Origin: Jeotgalibacillus campisalis
GTDB taxonomy: Bacteria; Bacillota; Bacilli; Bacillales; Jeotgalibacillaceae
Direction of reading: 5' to 3'
Assembly (NCBI RefSeq): GCF_000829515.1
Contig: NZ_JXRR01000008.1
Span: 1-64,000 of the forward strand
DNA: 64,000 nucleotides
Positions within the stretch are counted from its first letter, which is position 1; each line of letters begins with the position of its first letter. The notes beneath the pieces are model-generated. The model saw only the letters and a list, made by a program, of their open reading frames with translations, was not told the origin of the DNA and made no database searches. Below are positions 1 to 8,008 of the stretch, piece after piece. Position numbers and translations under genes: made by a program.

Positions 1-107
1 AATCGAAAAAGCATTTTTTCAGCAGAAGTGTAAAAAGGAAACGAGCAAAAAGTGTAAAATTCAACTTGACGTCTACAGCTTCATCTGATTCAACAGATAA
101 AACATAA
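1..107 (+). CDS. possible C-terminal tail of TnsB (partial)
   Basis: One frame is open from the window edge (first full codon at 3) to a TAA at 105-107. It encodes a basic then Ser/Thr-rich tail (RSVKRKRAK followed by STASSDSTDKT). A gene ending directly upstream of tnsC in a Tn7-like element is expected to be tnsB, the DDE transposase, and hydrophilic C-terminal tails are usual there. The identification rests on position only, because no catalytic region is in the window. It could also be a spurious open stretch. Confidence 0.3.
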   Translation, partial: SKKHFFSRSVKRKRAKSVKFNLTSTASSDSTDKT

Positions 108-150
108 TTTTATTCAGCCATTACCTATCCACATAGAGTTACAAACCAAA

Positions 151-1551
151 TTGTCTTTGATGTTAAGGGCTGGATATCAAGGAAGAAATCCAGTTAGTCC
201 ACTGTATGCTCGACAGTTTACGATAGGAATCCCTAGTATATTAAAAGGAGAGTACGATGAAGAAAAAGGAAATATTATTGGTAATCGTTCGACTGCAAGT
301 AGTTTTGCGTTAATAGGTATAAGTGGTATTGGAAAATCAACAGCGATTGAGAATATATTATTATTGTATCCTCAGGTCATTATACATTCTGACTATGAGC
401 TAAATGGGATATCTATGGGTTATTTAAAACAAATTGTTTGGTTAGTTATTGAATGTCCTTTTAACGGTTCGAGAGGTACTTTGTGTAAAAACTTCTTTGA
501 AGCAGTTGATAGCATTTTAGGTACAAACTATTATCAAAAATTTGCTAGCAAAAGAATGAATGAGTCTGACTTAATTGACAAGATGTCTCATATTGCCGCT
601 CTTCATTGTATTGGGGTCCTCGTATTTGATGAAGTTCAGAGAATGCAGAAAGGGGAGGAAGGTCAACTAACGATGAATTTTTTTGTAGAACTACATAACA
701 AACTAGGTGTGCCACTTATTTTTATAGGCACATATAAGGCGGTTGATCTTTTTACTCCTTTGTTAGCTAATGCGAGAAGAGCAAGTGGGATGGGTGCTGA
801 ATTTTTTGACAGAATGGATAAGGATAGAAAGTGGGATTACTTTCTTTCACAGCTATGGAAATTCCAATGGTTAAAAGAACAAATTCCCTTAACTGAGGAG
901 ATGAATGAATTGTTTTATAAAGAAACTTTAGGAATCACAGATTTGGTTGTTAATTTATTTATACAGTCACAATACTTAAGTATCACATCAGGAAACGAGA
1001 AATTAAGTATAAACTTAGTTAAAAAAGCTGCGAAGAAAAATTTAAAACTATTACAACCTATGCTCACAGCTTTAAGGACAGGTGACCACGATAAATTAAA
1101 GAAGTTTGATGATCTAAAGCCTGAATGGATTGATATAAATTCCTTTATAAAAGAATTACCAGGAGATGTGAATATCGAAGGTTCTTTTTCAAAAGAGCAT
1201 AAGAAAGCACTCTCAGATGCCAAAGAATTTATAAAATATGTTAGCTTTGCTGAGAGTTTGGGTTTGAAAAAAATAGAAGCAGTTGAATTAGTGTCTAGAC
1301 TTCTAGAGGAAGAAAATTTAGTGGCTTCAAATAACTATGTAGTAAATAAAAAAATTGCTGAAAATATATTGTCTATCACTAATTCTACTAAGAGTGTTAG
1401 TGCGATAAGAAAAACGAGTGGTAAAGTTATTGATAGTGATAATAATTACATGTATGTTATTGGGTTAAGAGCAGTGAAAGAGAAAAAGTCATTAGTGGAA
1501 GAGTTGCAAAAAGTTAATGCAATTGCTCCATTTAATGAATTCTTGGTTTAA
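151..1551 (+). CDS. tnsC: TnsC/TniB-type AAA+ transposition regulator
   Basis: This is an AAA+ ATPase that links target-site proteins (TniQ/TnsD) to the TnsAB transposase. Walker A reads GISGIGKST at about residues 56-64. Walker B (VLVFDEVQ) sits near residue 156, and a sensor-like FIGTYK follows near 190. The stop is 8 bases before the next start, so tnsC and tnsD are one transcription unit. The only canonical starts are TTG at 151 or ATG at 160, but the frame is open back to 70 and those upstream codons (QPLPIHIELQTKL) look like the conserved part of TnsC proteins just before the R-x-G-Y-x-x-R-N-P segment present here. The N-terminus may therefore be missing, disrupted by a frameshift, or start at a non-standard codon. 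The family call is firm; the start is not. Confidence 0.85.
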   Translation: MSLMLRAGYQGRNPVSPLYARQFTIGIPSILKGEYDEEKGNIIGNRSTASSFALIGISGIGKSTAIENILLLYPQVIIHSDYELNGISMGYLKQIVWLVIECPFNGSRGTLCKNFFEAVDSILGTNYYQKFASKRMNESDLIDKMSHIAALHCIGVLVFDEVQRMQKGEEGQLTMNFFVELHNKLGVPLIFIGTYKAVDLFTPLLANARRASGMGAEFFDRMDKDRKWDYFLSQLWKFQWLKEQIPLTEEMNELFYKETLGITDLVVNLFIQSQYLSITSGNEKLSINLVKKAAKKNLKLLQPMLTALRTGDHDKLKKFDDLKPEWIDINSFIKELPGDVNIEGSFSKEHKKALSDAKEFIKYVSFAESLGLKKIEAVELVSRLLEEENLVASNNYVVNKKIAENILSITNSTKSVSAIRKTSGKVIDSDNNYMYVIGLRAVKEKKSLVEELQKVNAIAPFNEFLV

Positions 1552-1559
1552 AAAATATA

Positions 1560-3434
1560 ATGGTTAGCTTTTTCCCCCCTATTTATCATGACGAGTTATT
1601 TTATAGTGTTCTAGCACGCTTTCATCAAAGAAGCGGAAATGAAAGCTGTAAGCAAACTTTAATAGAATTATTCAACAAATCAACGACCAGTGCAATTTCA
1701 GATTTTACTGGCGAGATTGGTGAGCTATGTAAAAATATTGACCAGGATAGATATAAACCGATTGAAATAATTAAAAAAAATACTTTGCTGCCATACTATT
1801 TGCCTTTTATAACAAAAGAGCAGGAAGATAAGATTAAACTCCAAATGATCCAAGGCAATTCAGTCGCTATTTCCGTTGCTCTAGGTTTAGCAGCGAGTAA
1901 AATTAAAGAAACAAATTTCTTTAGGTTTTGTATTAGTTGTTTTGTAAACGAAAAGGAAATATATGGTGAACCTTATTGGCATAGAACACATCAATTACCA
2001 GGAGTAATTATTTGTCCCAAACATAAAGAAACATTATCAATTTCACACATTCCCTACAGAAATAAACAAAATAAACATAGATTTTTTACTCTTGATGAGA
2101 CTTCAATTAAGAACGGTAAGAAAATATCCGTTCCAACTCAATTCTTTGATCACTATGCGTTTATTGCTGAGCAATCATACAGGTTATTGAATGAAGAAGA
2201 GTTATTATCAGGTATTAAAAATATGCAAAACTTCCTTTTTGAAAAGTTAATAAGAAAAGGATACCTAACGCCTTCGAAACGTCTAAAAATGAAGGAATTA
2301 GTATCCTCATTTCTAAGGTCGTTTCCTCATGGGTTCTTAGATGATATTAATAGTAATTTTATCGAATTGAATAATGATACTTGGTTTCATAAGGTATTAA
2401 GAAAACCTCGTGTTGCATGTCACCCAGTAAGATATTTATTGGTTTTCAATTTTTTAGAAGAAGTAATGCCCAAGAGTTTGCTAATAAATCACTTTAAATT
2501 TCAACCATTTGGAATAGGTCCGTGGCCATGTTTAAATAAGGCTTCATTGCATTATAAAGAATTAAAAATCACTAACTGTGTTATTACTAGTGACTCTAAA
2601 ACAAAACAACCAGTGGGTACGTTTATATGTGATTATTGTGATTTTATTTATTCAAGGAGGGGTCCAGATAGAGTAGAACAAGATAAATATAAAATTGGTA
2701 GAGTGAAGAACTTTGGAAATGTATGGTTGAATAAACTTTATGAACTAGATGCCTTAGGAGAACATTCTACTCTACATATTTCATCAGTGCTAGGTGTGGA
2801 TTCAAATACTGTTAAAAAGTATCTAAGAAATAAAGATAATAAAGTTAAAAATGAAGTGATAGAAAGGAGAGAAATTCAGAACAGGGCTGGAGAAATGCAT
2901 AAAGAGAACTTTCTAGCATTAAGGAATGAAAATCCTAAATTTAGTCGAACTCAACTAAGAAGGGCAAATCCCTCAACGTATATGTGGTTATATAGAAATG
3001 AAAAAAATTGGCTTTTTAGGAACTTGCCATCTCCTAAGAAACCTCATAAATCCATTGAAAAAGTAAATTGGGTTAAAAGGGACGAAGACTATTCTGTTTT
3101 AATTATTAAAGAGGCAATTAATATGTTATTTGAAGACCCTTTAATAAGAATATCTAAATCAAGGATAGGAATAAGATTAGACATTCGCACGAATTTAGAG
3201 ACAAAGATAAATAAACTACCATGTTGTAAATCACTATTAAAGGATATAACAGAAACAGTAGAAGATTTTCAAATAAGAAGAGTAAGGTTTCATGCTACAA
3301 GATTAAGACAGGAAAACTTGCTATATACACGTTCAAGTTTACTTCGGGCTTCAGGTTTAAAAAGCCAATTAACAAATAGTGTAAATGCAGTAGTCATAGA
3401 TGAATTGACGTATTTAAAAAACGAGGATGTTTGA
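1560..3434 (+). CDS. tnsD: TnsD/TniQ target-selection protein
   Basis: This is a 624-residue TniQ-family protein of full TnsD size. It opens with the family signature (SFFPPIYHDELFYSVLARFH: P-x-x-D-E-L then S-x-L-A-R). A zinc-finger-like C-x2-C (FCISCF, about residues 124-127) and C-x2-H (ICPKH, about 164-167) follow. A second cysteine pair (FICDYCDF) lies near residue 360, with HTH-like segments in the C-terminal third (SSVLGVDSNTVKKYL). TnsD proteins bind a specific chromosomal site and recruit TnsC for site-specific insertion. The ATG follows the tnsC stop by 8 bases. This is the intact of two TniQ genes, so it is the likely current target selector. The target gene cannot be identified because it would lie beyond the right end, outside the window. 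Confidence 0.9.
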   Translation: MVSFFPPIYHDELFYSVLARFHQRSGNESCKQTLIELFNKSTTSAISDFTGEIGELCKNIDQDRYKPIEIIKKNTLLPYYLPFITKEQEDKIKLQMIQGNSVAISVALGLAASKIKETNFFRFCISCFVNEKEIYGEPYWHRTHQLPGVIICPKHKETLSISHIPYRNKQNKHRFFTLDETSIKNGKKISVPTQFFDHYAFIAEQSYRLLNEEELLSGIKNMQNFLFEKLIRKGYLTPSKRLKMKELVSSFLRSFPHGFLDDINSNFIELNNDTWFHKVLRKPRVACHPVRYLLVFNFLEEVMPKSLLINHFKFQPFGIGPWPCLNKASLHYKELKITNCVITSDSKTKQPVGTFICDYCDFIYSRRGPDRVEQDKYKIGRVKNFGNVWLNKLYELDALGEHSTLHISSVLGVDSNTVKKYLRNKDNKVKNEVIERREIQNRAGEMHKENFLALRNENPKFSRTQLRRANPSTYMWLYRNEKNWLFRNLPSPKKPHKSIEKVNWVKRDEDYSVLIIKEAINMLFEDPLIRISKSRIGIRLDIRTNLETKINKLPCCKSLLKDITETVEDFQIRRVRFHATRLRQENLLYTRSSLLRASGLKSQLTNSVNAVVIDELTYLKNEDV

Positions 3435-3488
3435 GGCATTCTTTGGATGTATTTGATAATAAGCTAAAAAATTGGATGGGGGAGAAAA

Positions 3489-4925
3489 ATGACAAATGAA
3501 CTTTCTTTTTTCCCTTCACCATTTAAAGATGAAGACTTAAGAAGTGTTATAAAAAGATACCATAAGAGAAGTTGTAATAAACATGAAATAGAATCAAGAA
3601 GGGAACTATTAAACACTGCAGCAAATACAATTCTACCCAGAAATATTGATTTTTTATTACAAAGGCTGCCTTATAACTTTAAGAAGGAAGATCTAATTTT
3701 CAAACATACTTTATTTCCTATATTATTTCCTTTTGTAAATCATGGAAAGAAAGCAACGTTATTAGAAGATATTTCTGTTATCAAAGACGCCAAACATTCA
3801 TCTAGTTTATACCTGAATAAATTTGTATCTAAAGAACTTAGATACTGTCCTGAGTGCAAAAAGATTGATATTAAAAAAAATGGAGAATATTATGCTAGAA
3901 GAATACATCAGTTGGAACGATTTAATTTTTGTAACATACATCATATAAATTTAGAAGATGAAGTAGGAAACACTATTTTTTCAGTACAACATGATGATAT
4001 TCTATTGCTTAAACCAATTTTAATCGAAGTTGAGAATATATTAAATAATGAAAGAATTTTGACCATGGGTAATGAATTATCTTATAGGTATCTTGCAGCG
4101 TTTTTTGAAAAAAGCTATATTACAAGAGCTGGGAAACCGATTACATATAACTTTATTGAGGATATGTGGAATAATTATTCAGCTGTCTTGAGTAGATTAG
4201 GTATTGATCCCCACTTTTTATCGATGCATAATCGGATTTGGAAAATGATTAGACTTGAACATAAAACACCTCATCCTCTTTTACACATAATAATGATGAA
4301 ATTTTTAAAGAAATCAATAGATAATTTTTTAACTGATAAACCTACTCCTATCTTGTCAGAAGTGCCTTTTGGTACTGGACCATGGGCTTGTCGGAACCAC
4401 TTTTGTGAATTTTACAAAAAACCTATTATAGAAAGGGTAGTCCTCCGACTGCTATTTTTGAGTGCCCTTTATGCGGATTTATTTATTTAAAAAATGGAGG
4501 GTGTAATGAAAAAATAATAACAAAGGATTATGGTACAGTGTGGAAAGATGAACTAGTGTCAAAGTATAAAGAGACAACGTCTTTAAAAGAAACTTCCATC
4601 TCTCAAGGTGGATTAGAATATGATGAAAAATATACTTACTCGTGCTGATCATCTACTTGTGGGACATCAGAATTCCTCCTTTTAGGTATTCGTGATAAGG
4701 TGGCTGATGCTATAGAGATTACGGTATCTGTTGCCGGGCAACTTGTTACTATGGTATGGAAAAAAGGAATTATTGACTTGTGTTATTAGACGTCGAACAA
4801 TATTAACTCTAATTAGAGATAATCCTGGATTGGGAAGATATCAATTAAAACAGTTAGCAAGAGGTGATTAGGAATGATAGAGGTTGGCTAAAAAATATTA
4901 CCGAAGCCTAAATAATGAAATAATA
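3489..4925 (+). pseudogene. second TnsD/TniQ, frameshifted and decaying
   Basis: The open part (3489-4490, 333 residues, good GGGGGAG-type ribosome site) is a second TniQ protein: FFPSPFKDEDLRSVIKRYHK at the start, zinc ligands YCPECK and FCNIHH, and the GTGPWAC motif shared with the intact copy (GIGPWPC). Its frame ends early at 4490. The homology continues in another frame from about 4440 (ECPLCGFIYLKNGG, then KDYGTVWKDEL, equivalent to the CDYCDFIYSRRG and NFGNVWLNKL regions of the first copy) to a TGA near 4648. Further scraps continue (TLIRDNPGLGRYQLKQLARG; RNDRGWLKN around 4890). At least one frameshift plus later stops make a full protein impossible. A truncated N-terminal TniQ could still be made. 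Confidence 0.8.
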
Positions 4926-4990
4926 GTTTATAATAAAAGTGAAGTAACTGATTTATGGAAAAGCATCACTAATTATAAAGGAGGGGGAAA

Positions 4991-5173
4991 ATGACTGATA
5001 TACACTATACATTACCTAGGAAATCGTATAAAGATGACCTAAAAGAACGTGAAGAATTTATCAAGAAAATTGAAGATGAGGCAAAAGACAACGTCAATCA
5101 AAAACCCTCAATTGCTCCCAAATTAAAAGAACGATATGAGATGTTGAACCGCATATTAGAGGAAACAAAATAA
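4991..5173 (+). CDS. small hypothetical protein, 60 residues
   Basis: A 60-residue, highly charged, probably helical protein preceded by a near-perfect ribosome site (AAAGGAGGGGG) and followed 36 bases later by an intrinsic terminator. No family is recognised. There is no membrane segment or cysteine. It lies between the decayed second tnsD and the first defence cassette, so it could belong to the transposon core, for example as a small regulator, or to the cargo. The strong translation signal makes it more credible than other ORFs of this size. Confidence 0.6.
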   Translation: MTDIHYTLPRKSYKDDLKEREEFIKKIEDEAKDNVNQKPSIAPKLKERYEMLNRILEETK

Positions 5174-5208
5174 GTACAATAAATTCATTCTTATTGAATA
5201 AGATTTTA

Positions 5209-5254
5209 ACTTGTAGAAAAGGGTAGGTTTTCACCCGAAATCTACAAGTTTTTT
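5209..5254 (+). terminator. intrinsic terminator after the small ORF
   Basis: Inverted repeat ACTTGTAGA (5209-5217) and TCTACAAGT (5241-5249) with a second inner pairing (GGGT/ACCC), followed by a T run. It closes the transposition-gene unit before the first defence cassette. Confidence 0.75.
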
Positions 5255-5307
5255 GTATAATTAAAGAACAAAATTTTGTAAAAATGAACGTAGAAAGGTT
5301 TGATAGT

Positions 5308-5994
5308 ATGTCTAGAAGCCAGCTATTAATAGATGCTATAAGTGGTAAAGAAAGTATCGAAAACATTTTATTAAGATTAAAAGTTATCTTATCTGATTTT
5401 GATAATGAAAAAATAATGAATTGGGTTAATGGGGAATTAGAGGGATATAAGGAATTAGAAGACCTTCCAGCTTACAGAATCGTCCGCGGAAGCATTACAG
5501 GTACCTATGTTGTGAATTTTTCTTTTCAATATACAGATCAGCCTGTTCCATTAGAATTCCTTTTACCAAAAGAAAAAATAGTTGAGATTAGTACCGTTAA
5601 TCTAACAGATGGGGTTTCAACAATTCAAAATATCCTGAATGGAGAGAATAGGGAAGGGTACGCTTCTGTTATTCCTACAGCTTTTTGTCATAGCATATCA
5701 ACAGATCAACTACAAATAGCGGGGATGAAGGTAAAAGTCCCGTCAAACCATTTAGACAGCCTTGTATCTCGTGTGAAATCTAAGCTGGTAGAAGTAATCA
5801 TAGCTCTTGAGAAGGAATTTGATAATCTTGATGATATGGATATTAGATCACAGATAGAGGAGAATGCTTCTGCAAAACAAGTAATCTACAACATTGAAAA
5901 TATAATATATGATGAATCAGTCAAAGTGGGAGATAGGAACAAAATTGACGGTTCACGTATTGGGAATATATGGGTTAGGGGGGATAAAGAATGA
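5308..5994 (+). CDS. AbiTii-domain protein
   Basis: The N-terminal ~110 residues match the AbiTii abortive-infection domain as I know it: SQLLIDAISG, then helices ending in NWVNGELEGYKELEDLPAYRIVRGSITG. The rest has no recognised enzyme motif, but the last ~20 residues carry GDRNKIDGSRIG, a polar Asn/Gly pattern that recurs at the N-terminus of the next gene's product. The start at 5308 (MSRSQLL) is preferred because AGAAAGG lies 9 bases upstream; an ATG at 5284 is also in frame. It overlaps the next gene by 4 bases, so the two are translationally coupled. Abortive-infection function comes from the family; how AbiTii works here is inference. Confidence 0.75.
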   Translation: MSRSQLLIDAISGKESIENILLRLKVILSDFDNEKIMNWVNGELEGYKELEDLPAYRIVRGSITGTYVVNFSFQYTDQPVPLEFLLPKEKIVEISTVNLTDGVSTIQNILNGENREGYASVIPTAFCHSISTDQLQIAGMKVKVPSNHLDSLVSRVKSKLVEVIIALEKEFDNLDDMDIRSQIEENASAKQVIYNIENIIYDESVKVGDRNKIDGSRIGNIWVRGDKE

Positions 5995-6212
5995 GTATAA
6001 GAATTGGAAATAATAATAAGATAAAAAATTCCTCTATAGGTCATAAATACAGTTCAAACGGGGTGGAAAGTGACTCAAGTAGTAAAGAGAAATTCCACAA
6101 AAAGCACCCCGTTCTATTTAATTTGCTTATCTCACTTGTGGGAGGTTTCTTATTGCTTTTCTCTTTTTGGGAAAGCCTTGTAATATGGTTAGAGAGTTTT
6201 TTAAAGAGATAA
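5991..6212 (+). CDS. small single-span membrane protein coupled to AbiTii
   Basis: A 73-residue protein with an N-terminal Asn/Gly-rich motif (RIGNNNKIKNSSIG, residues 4-17), a charged linker and one hydrophobic span (about residues 45-68) ending in LKR. Its ATG overlaps the AbiTii stop (ATGA). The motif closely resembles the C-terminal tail of AbiTii. This arrangement resembles bacterial amyloid-signalling pairs, where adjacent sensor and membrane-acting effector genes share a short Asn/Gly motif. The membrane span and the motif are visible; the effector role is inference. Confidence 0.7.
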   Translation: MSIRIGNNNKIKNSSIGHKYSSNGVESDSSSKEKFHKKHPVLFNLLISLVGGFLLLFSFWESLVIWLESFLKR

Positions 6213-6316
6213 GAGACATCATTTTAAACTTTTATTTTCTTGAAAAGGAGAAGGACTGCCAGCCAAATAATGTTAAAATAAAGTAAAGTATATTAATATG
6301 GGGGATCGAGGACAAT

Positions 6317-7432
6317 ATGCAAAAATTGTTTAGTACCGAATTGGCTTCCAAACTAACAACTGAGATAGAAGATAAATCTCAAAACAATGTATTTGCTAGG
6401 TTAACACCTGCGATGCAACAAAAAATAAAAGAAAAAGAAAAGTTAACTGCGGACGAACAAATTGAATATTTGATTGCAAAAGGCATTAAATTTACCAGTA
6501 TGAAAGAGGAGGAAGCGAAGCGTTACTTGATGGAAAACTCATATTATTATAAAGTGACAGCTTATCGCTTAAATTTTCTAAAAGATAATGATGGGTTTTA
6601 CCATAATTTAGATTTTGCTCACTTGACTGACCTAGCAACTATAGATATGCACCTACGATACTTGGTAATAAAGCTCTCTTTAGATATTGAACATGCTTTG
6701 AAGAGTTTATTAGTGAATTTAATAACAGATGATCCGGGACAAGATGGTTATCAAATTATCGAAGCTTATAATGATCATATTGCAAACAACTTGAAAAAAA
6801 GATCGGAAAATGGGATGCTTCCCCAGGATTATGTTCATGTTAAGGATAAAATTATAAAAGTAGTGAGGAATGTTCGTGACTACAATTATGACTTTTATCT
6901 AAAAACAAAAGATAAAACATCTATCTGGAAGCTTATTGAAATGATGTCATTTGGTCAATTAGTGTCATTCGTAAAATTTTATGTAGATAAGAGCCTTCAC
7001 AAATCAAAAAAATTAAAAAAGGCTGCACTGTTATTAGGATACGCAAAGAACGTAAGAGACTCAGCTGCCCATAGTAGACCTATTTTGTTAAATGTGACAG
7101 AAATCAACCAATTAAATGGACAAGGTAGTTCGCATAAAACAAAGCAACCGCAAGCAGAACCTGAGTTGAAAACTTTTGTGAAACAAAATGGTCTTAATAA
7201 GAAAGTGGCTTCAAGGCTTCTTACTAATTTTAAAATAAATGATCTATGCTCTTTAATTCTTTTACATGACGTATATATTCAAAGCCCATATATGAGAAAA
7301 GCAAGAAAAAAGGAAATTATTAAGTTATATAGACGTGCATTATACAAAAAAAATATATATAAAAATGTCAAAGAGTTTGATGAAATCATCGAATTATTTT
7401 TCGGTGTCATTAAAAAATATAAAATAAAATGA
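6317..7432 (+). CDS. Abi_2 family (AbiD/AbiF-like) HEPN protein
   Basis: A 371-residue protein of the Abi_2 abortive-infection family. The core (residues ~45-260) has the expected features: EQIEYLIAKGIKF, the YYYKVTAYRLNFL stretch, LATIDMHLRYLVIKLSLDIEHALK, and a terminal HEPN-type R-x4-H motif in VRDSAAHSR (about residues 246-254). HEPN proteins with R-x4-6-H are usually metal-independent RNases, so an RNA-cleaving abortive response is likely by family. About 100 residues after the HEPN core are extra and basic near the end (RKARKKEIIKLYRRALYKKN). It has its own ribosome site (GAGG, 5 bases before ATG) and its own terminator downstream. Confidence 0.85.
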   Translation: MQKLFSTELASKLTTEIEDKSQNNVFARLTPAMQQKIKEKEKLTADEQIEYLIAKGIKFTSMKEEEAKRYLMENSYYYKVTAYRLNFLKDNDGFYHNLDFAHLTDLATIDMHLRYLVIKLSLDIEHALKSLLVNLITDDPGQDGYQIIEAYNDHIANNLKKRSENGMLPQDYVHVKDKIIKVVRNVRDYNYDFYLKTKDKTSIWKLIEMMSFGQLVSFVKFYVDKSLHKSKKLKKAALLLGYAKNVRDSAAHSRPILLNVTEINQLNGQGSSHKTKQPQAEPELKTFVKQNGLNKKVASRLLTNFKINDLCSLILLHDVYIQSPYMRKARKKEIIKLYRRALYKKNIYKNVKEFDEIIELFFGVIKKYKIK

Positions 7433-7548
7433 TTGACGTTTTCAGATAGAAATGTTATTCTTGCTAAAGATGAAAGGCCCTTTTTCCGAAGGGGTCGTCT
7501 ACAAACTGGCTCTTTAAGGGTTGGCTGTAGATTACAGGACATAATAAA

Positions 7549-7597
7549 ATCCTTGAAGCAAACACGCAAGATTGTGTTTTTGCTTCAAGGATTTTTT
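7549..7597 (+). terminator. strong intrinsic terminator after the Abi_2 gene
   Basis: A long, nearly perfect hairpin (AATCCTTGAAGCAAACAC at 7549-7566 pairing with GTGTTTTTGCTTCAAGGATT) followed by T6. A 65-codon ORF (7433-7630) spans this hairpin and is not credible as a gene. Confidence 0.9.
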
Positions 7598-7630
7598 AGT
7601 AATATTCTAAAAAAGAGACCTTCAGTTTAA

Positions 7631-8008
7631 CTAGCCGAAATCTGGATTATATTTTCAGGCTATGATAACTAAACCGAGAAATAATTTTTAAAAAATCAAA
7701 ATATTTGTTCGTTTTTTTATACTTTTCTTTGAATATGTAGTACTTTGAAACCCTTTTCGTTACACTTACATCATAAAGTGTAATGGGATGGGTTTTTAAT
7801 TTTTTAGAATAGTCGAATCTATTAAGTAATATAATAAGTTTAATACTAAAATGGATTACCAAAAGGAATACGTAATGATAGACAGCAACCAACATTTTGC
7901 TCTAACTTAACTTGATATATTTATACTTATTAAAAGTAATGAATTAATAAATAAATTAGAGTAAATTAAAAACTTATACTGTAATAGAATATCTTGGGAG
8001 GTTTTCAG
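7631..8008 (+). other. AT-rich intergenic stretch with no credible gene
   Basis: About 380 bases between the Abi_2 terminator and the Avs-like gene. An 82-codon reverse-strand ORF (7647-7895) is Lys/Ile/Phe-rich and lacks a ribosome site or recognisable motif, so I do not call it. The last part probably holds the promoter of the large gene (TATACT near 7975). Confidence 0.5.

Noticed and set aside
915-1223. 102-codon minus-strand ORF inside tnsC
   Set aside because: Shadow of the tnsC frame; no ribosome site or family pattern.
7433-7630. 65-codon ORF after the Abi_2 gene
   Set aside because: It runs through the strong terminator hairpin at 7549-7597 and has no ribosome site.
7647-7895. 82-codon minus-strand ORF before the Avs-like gene
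   Set aside because: Low-complexity, AT-driven composition with no ribosome site or recognisable motif.
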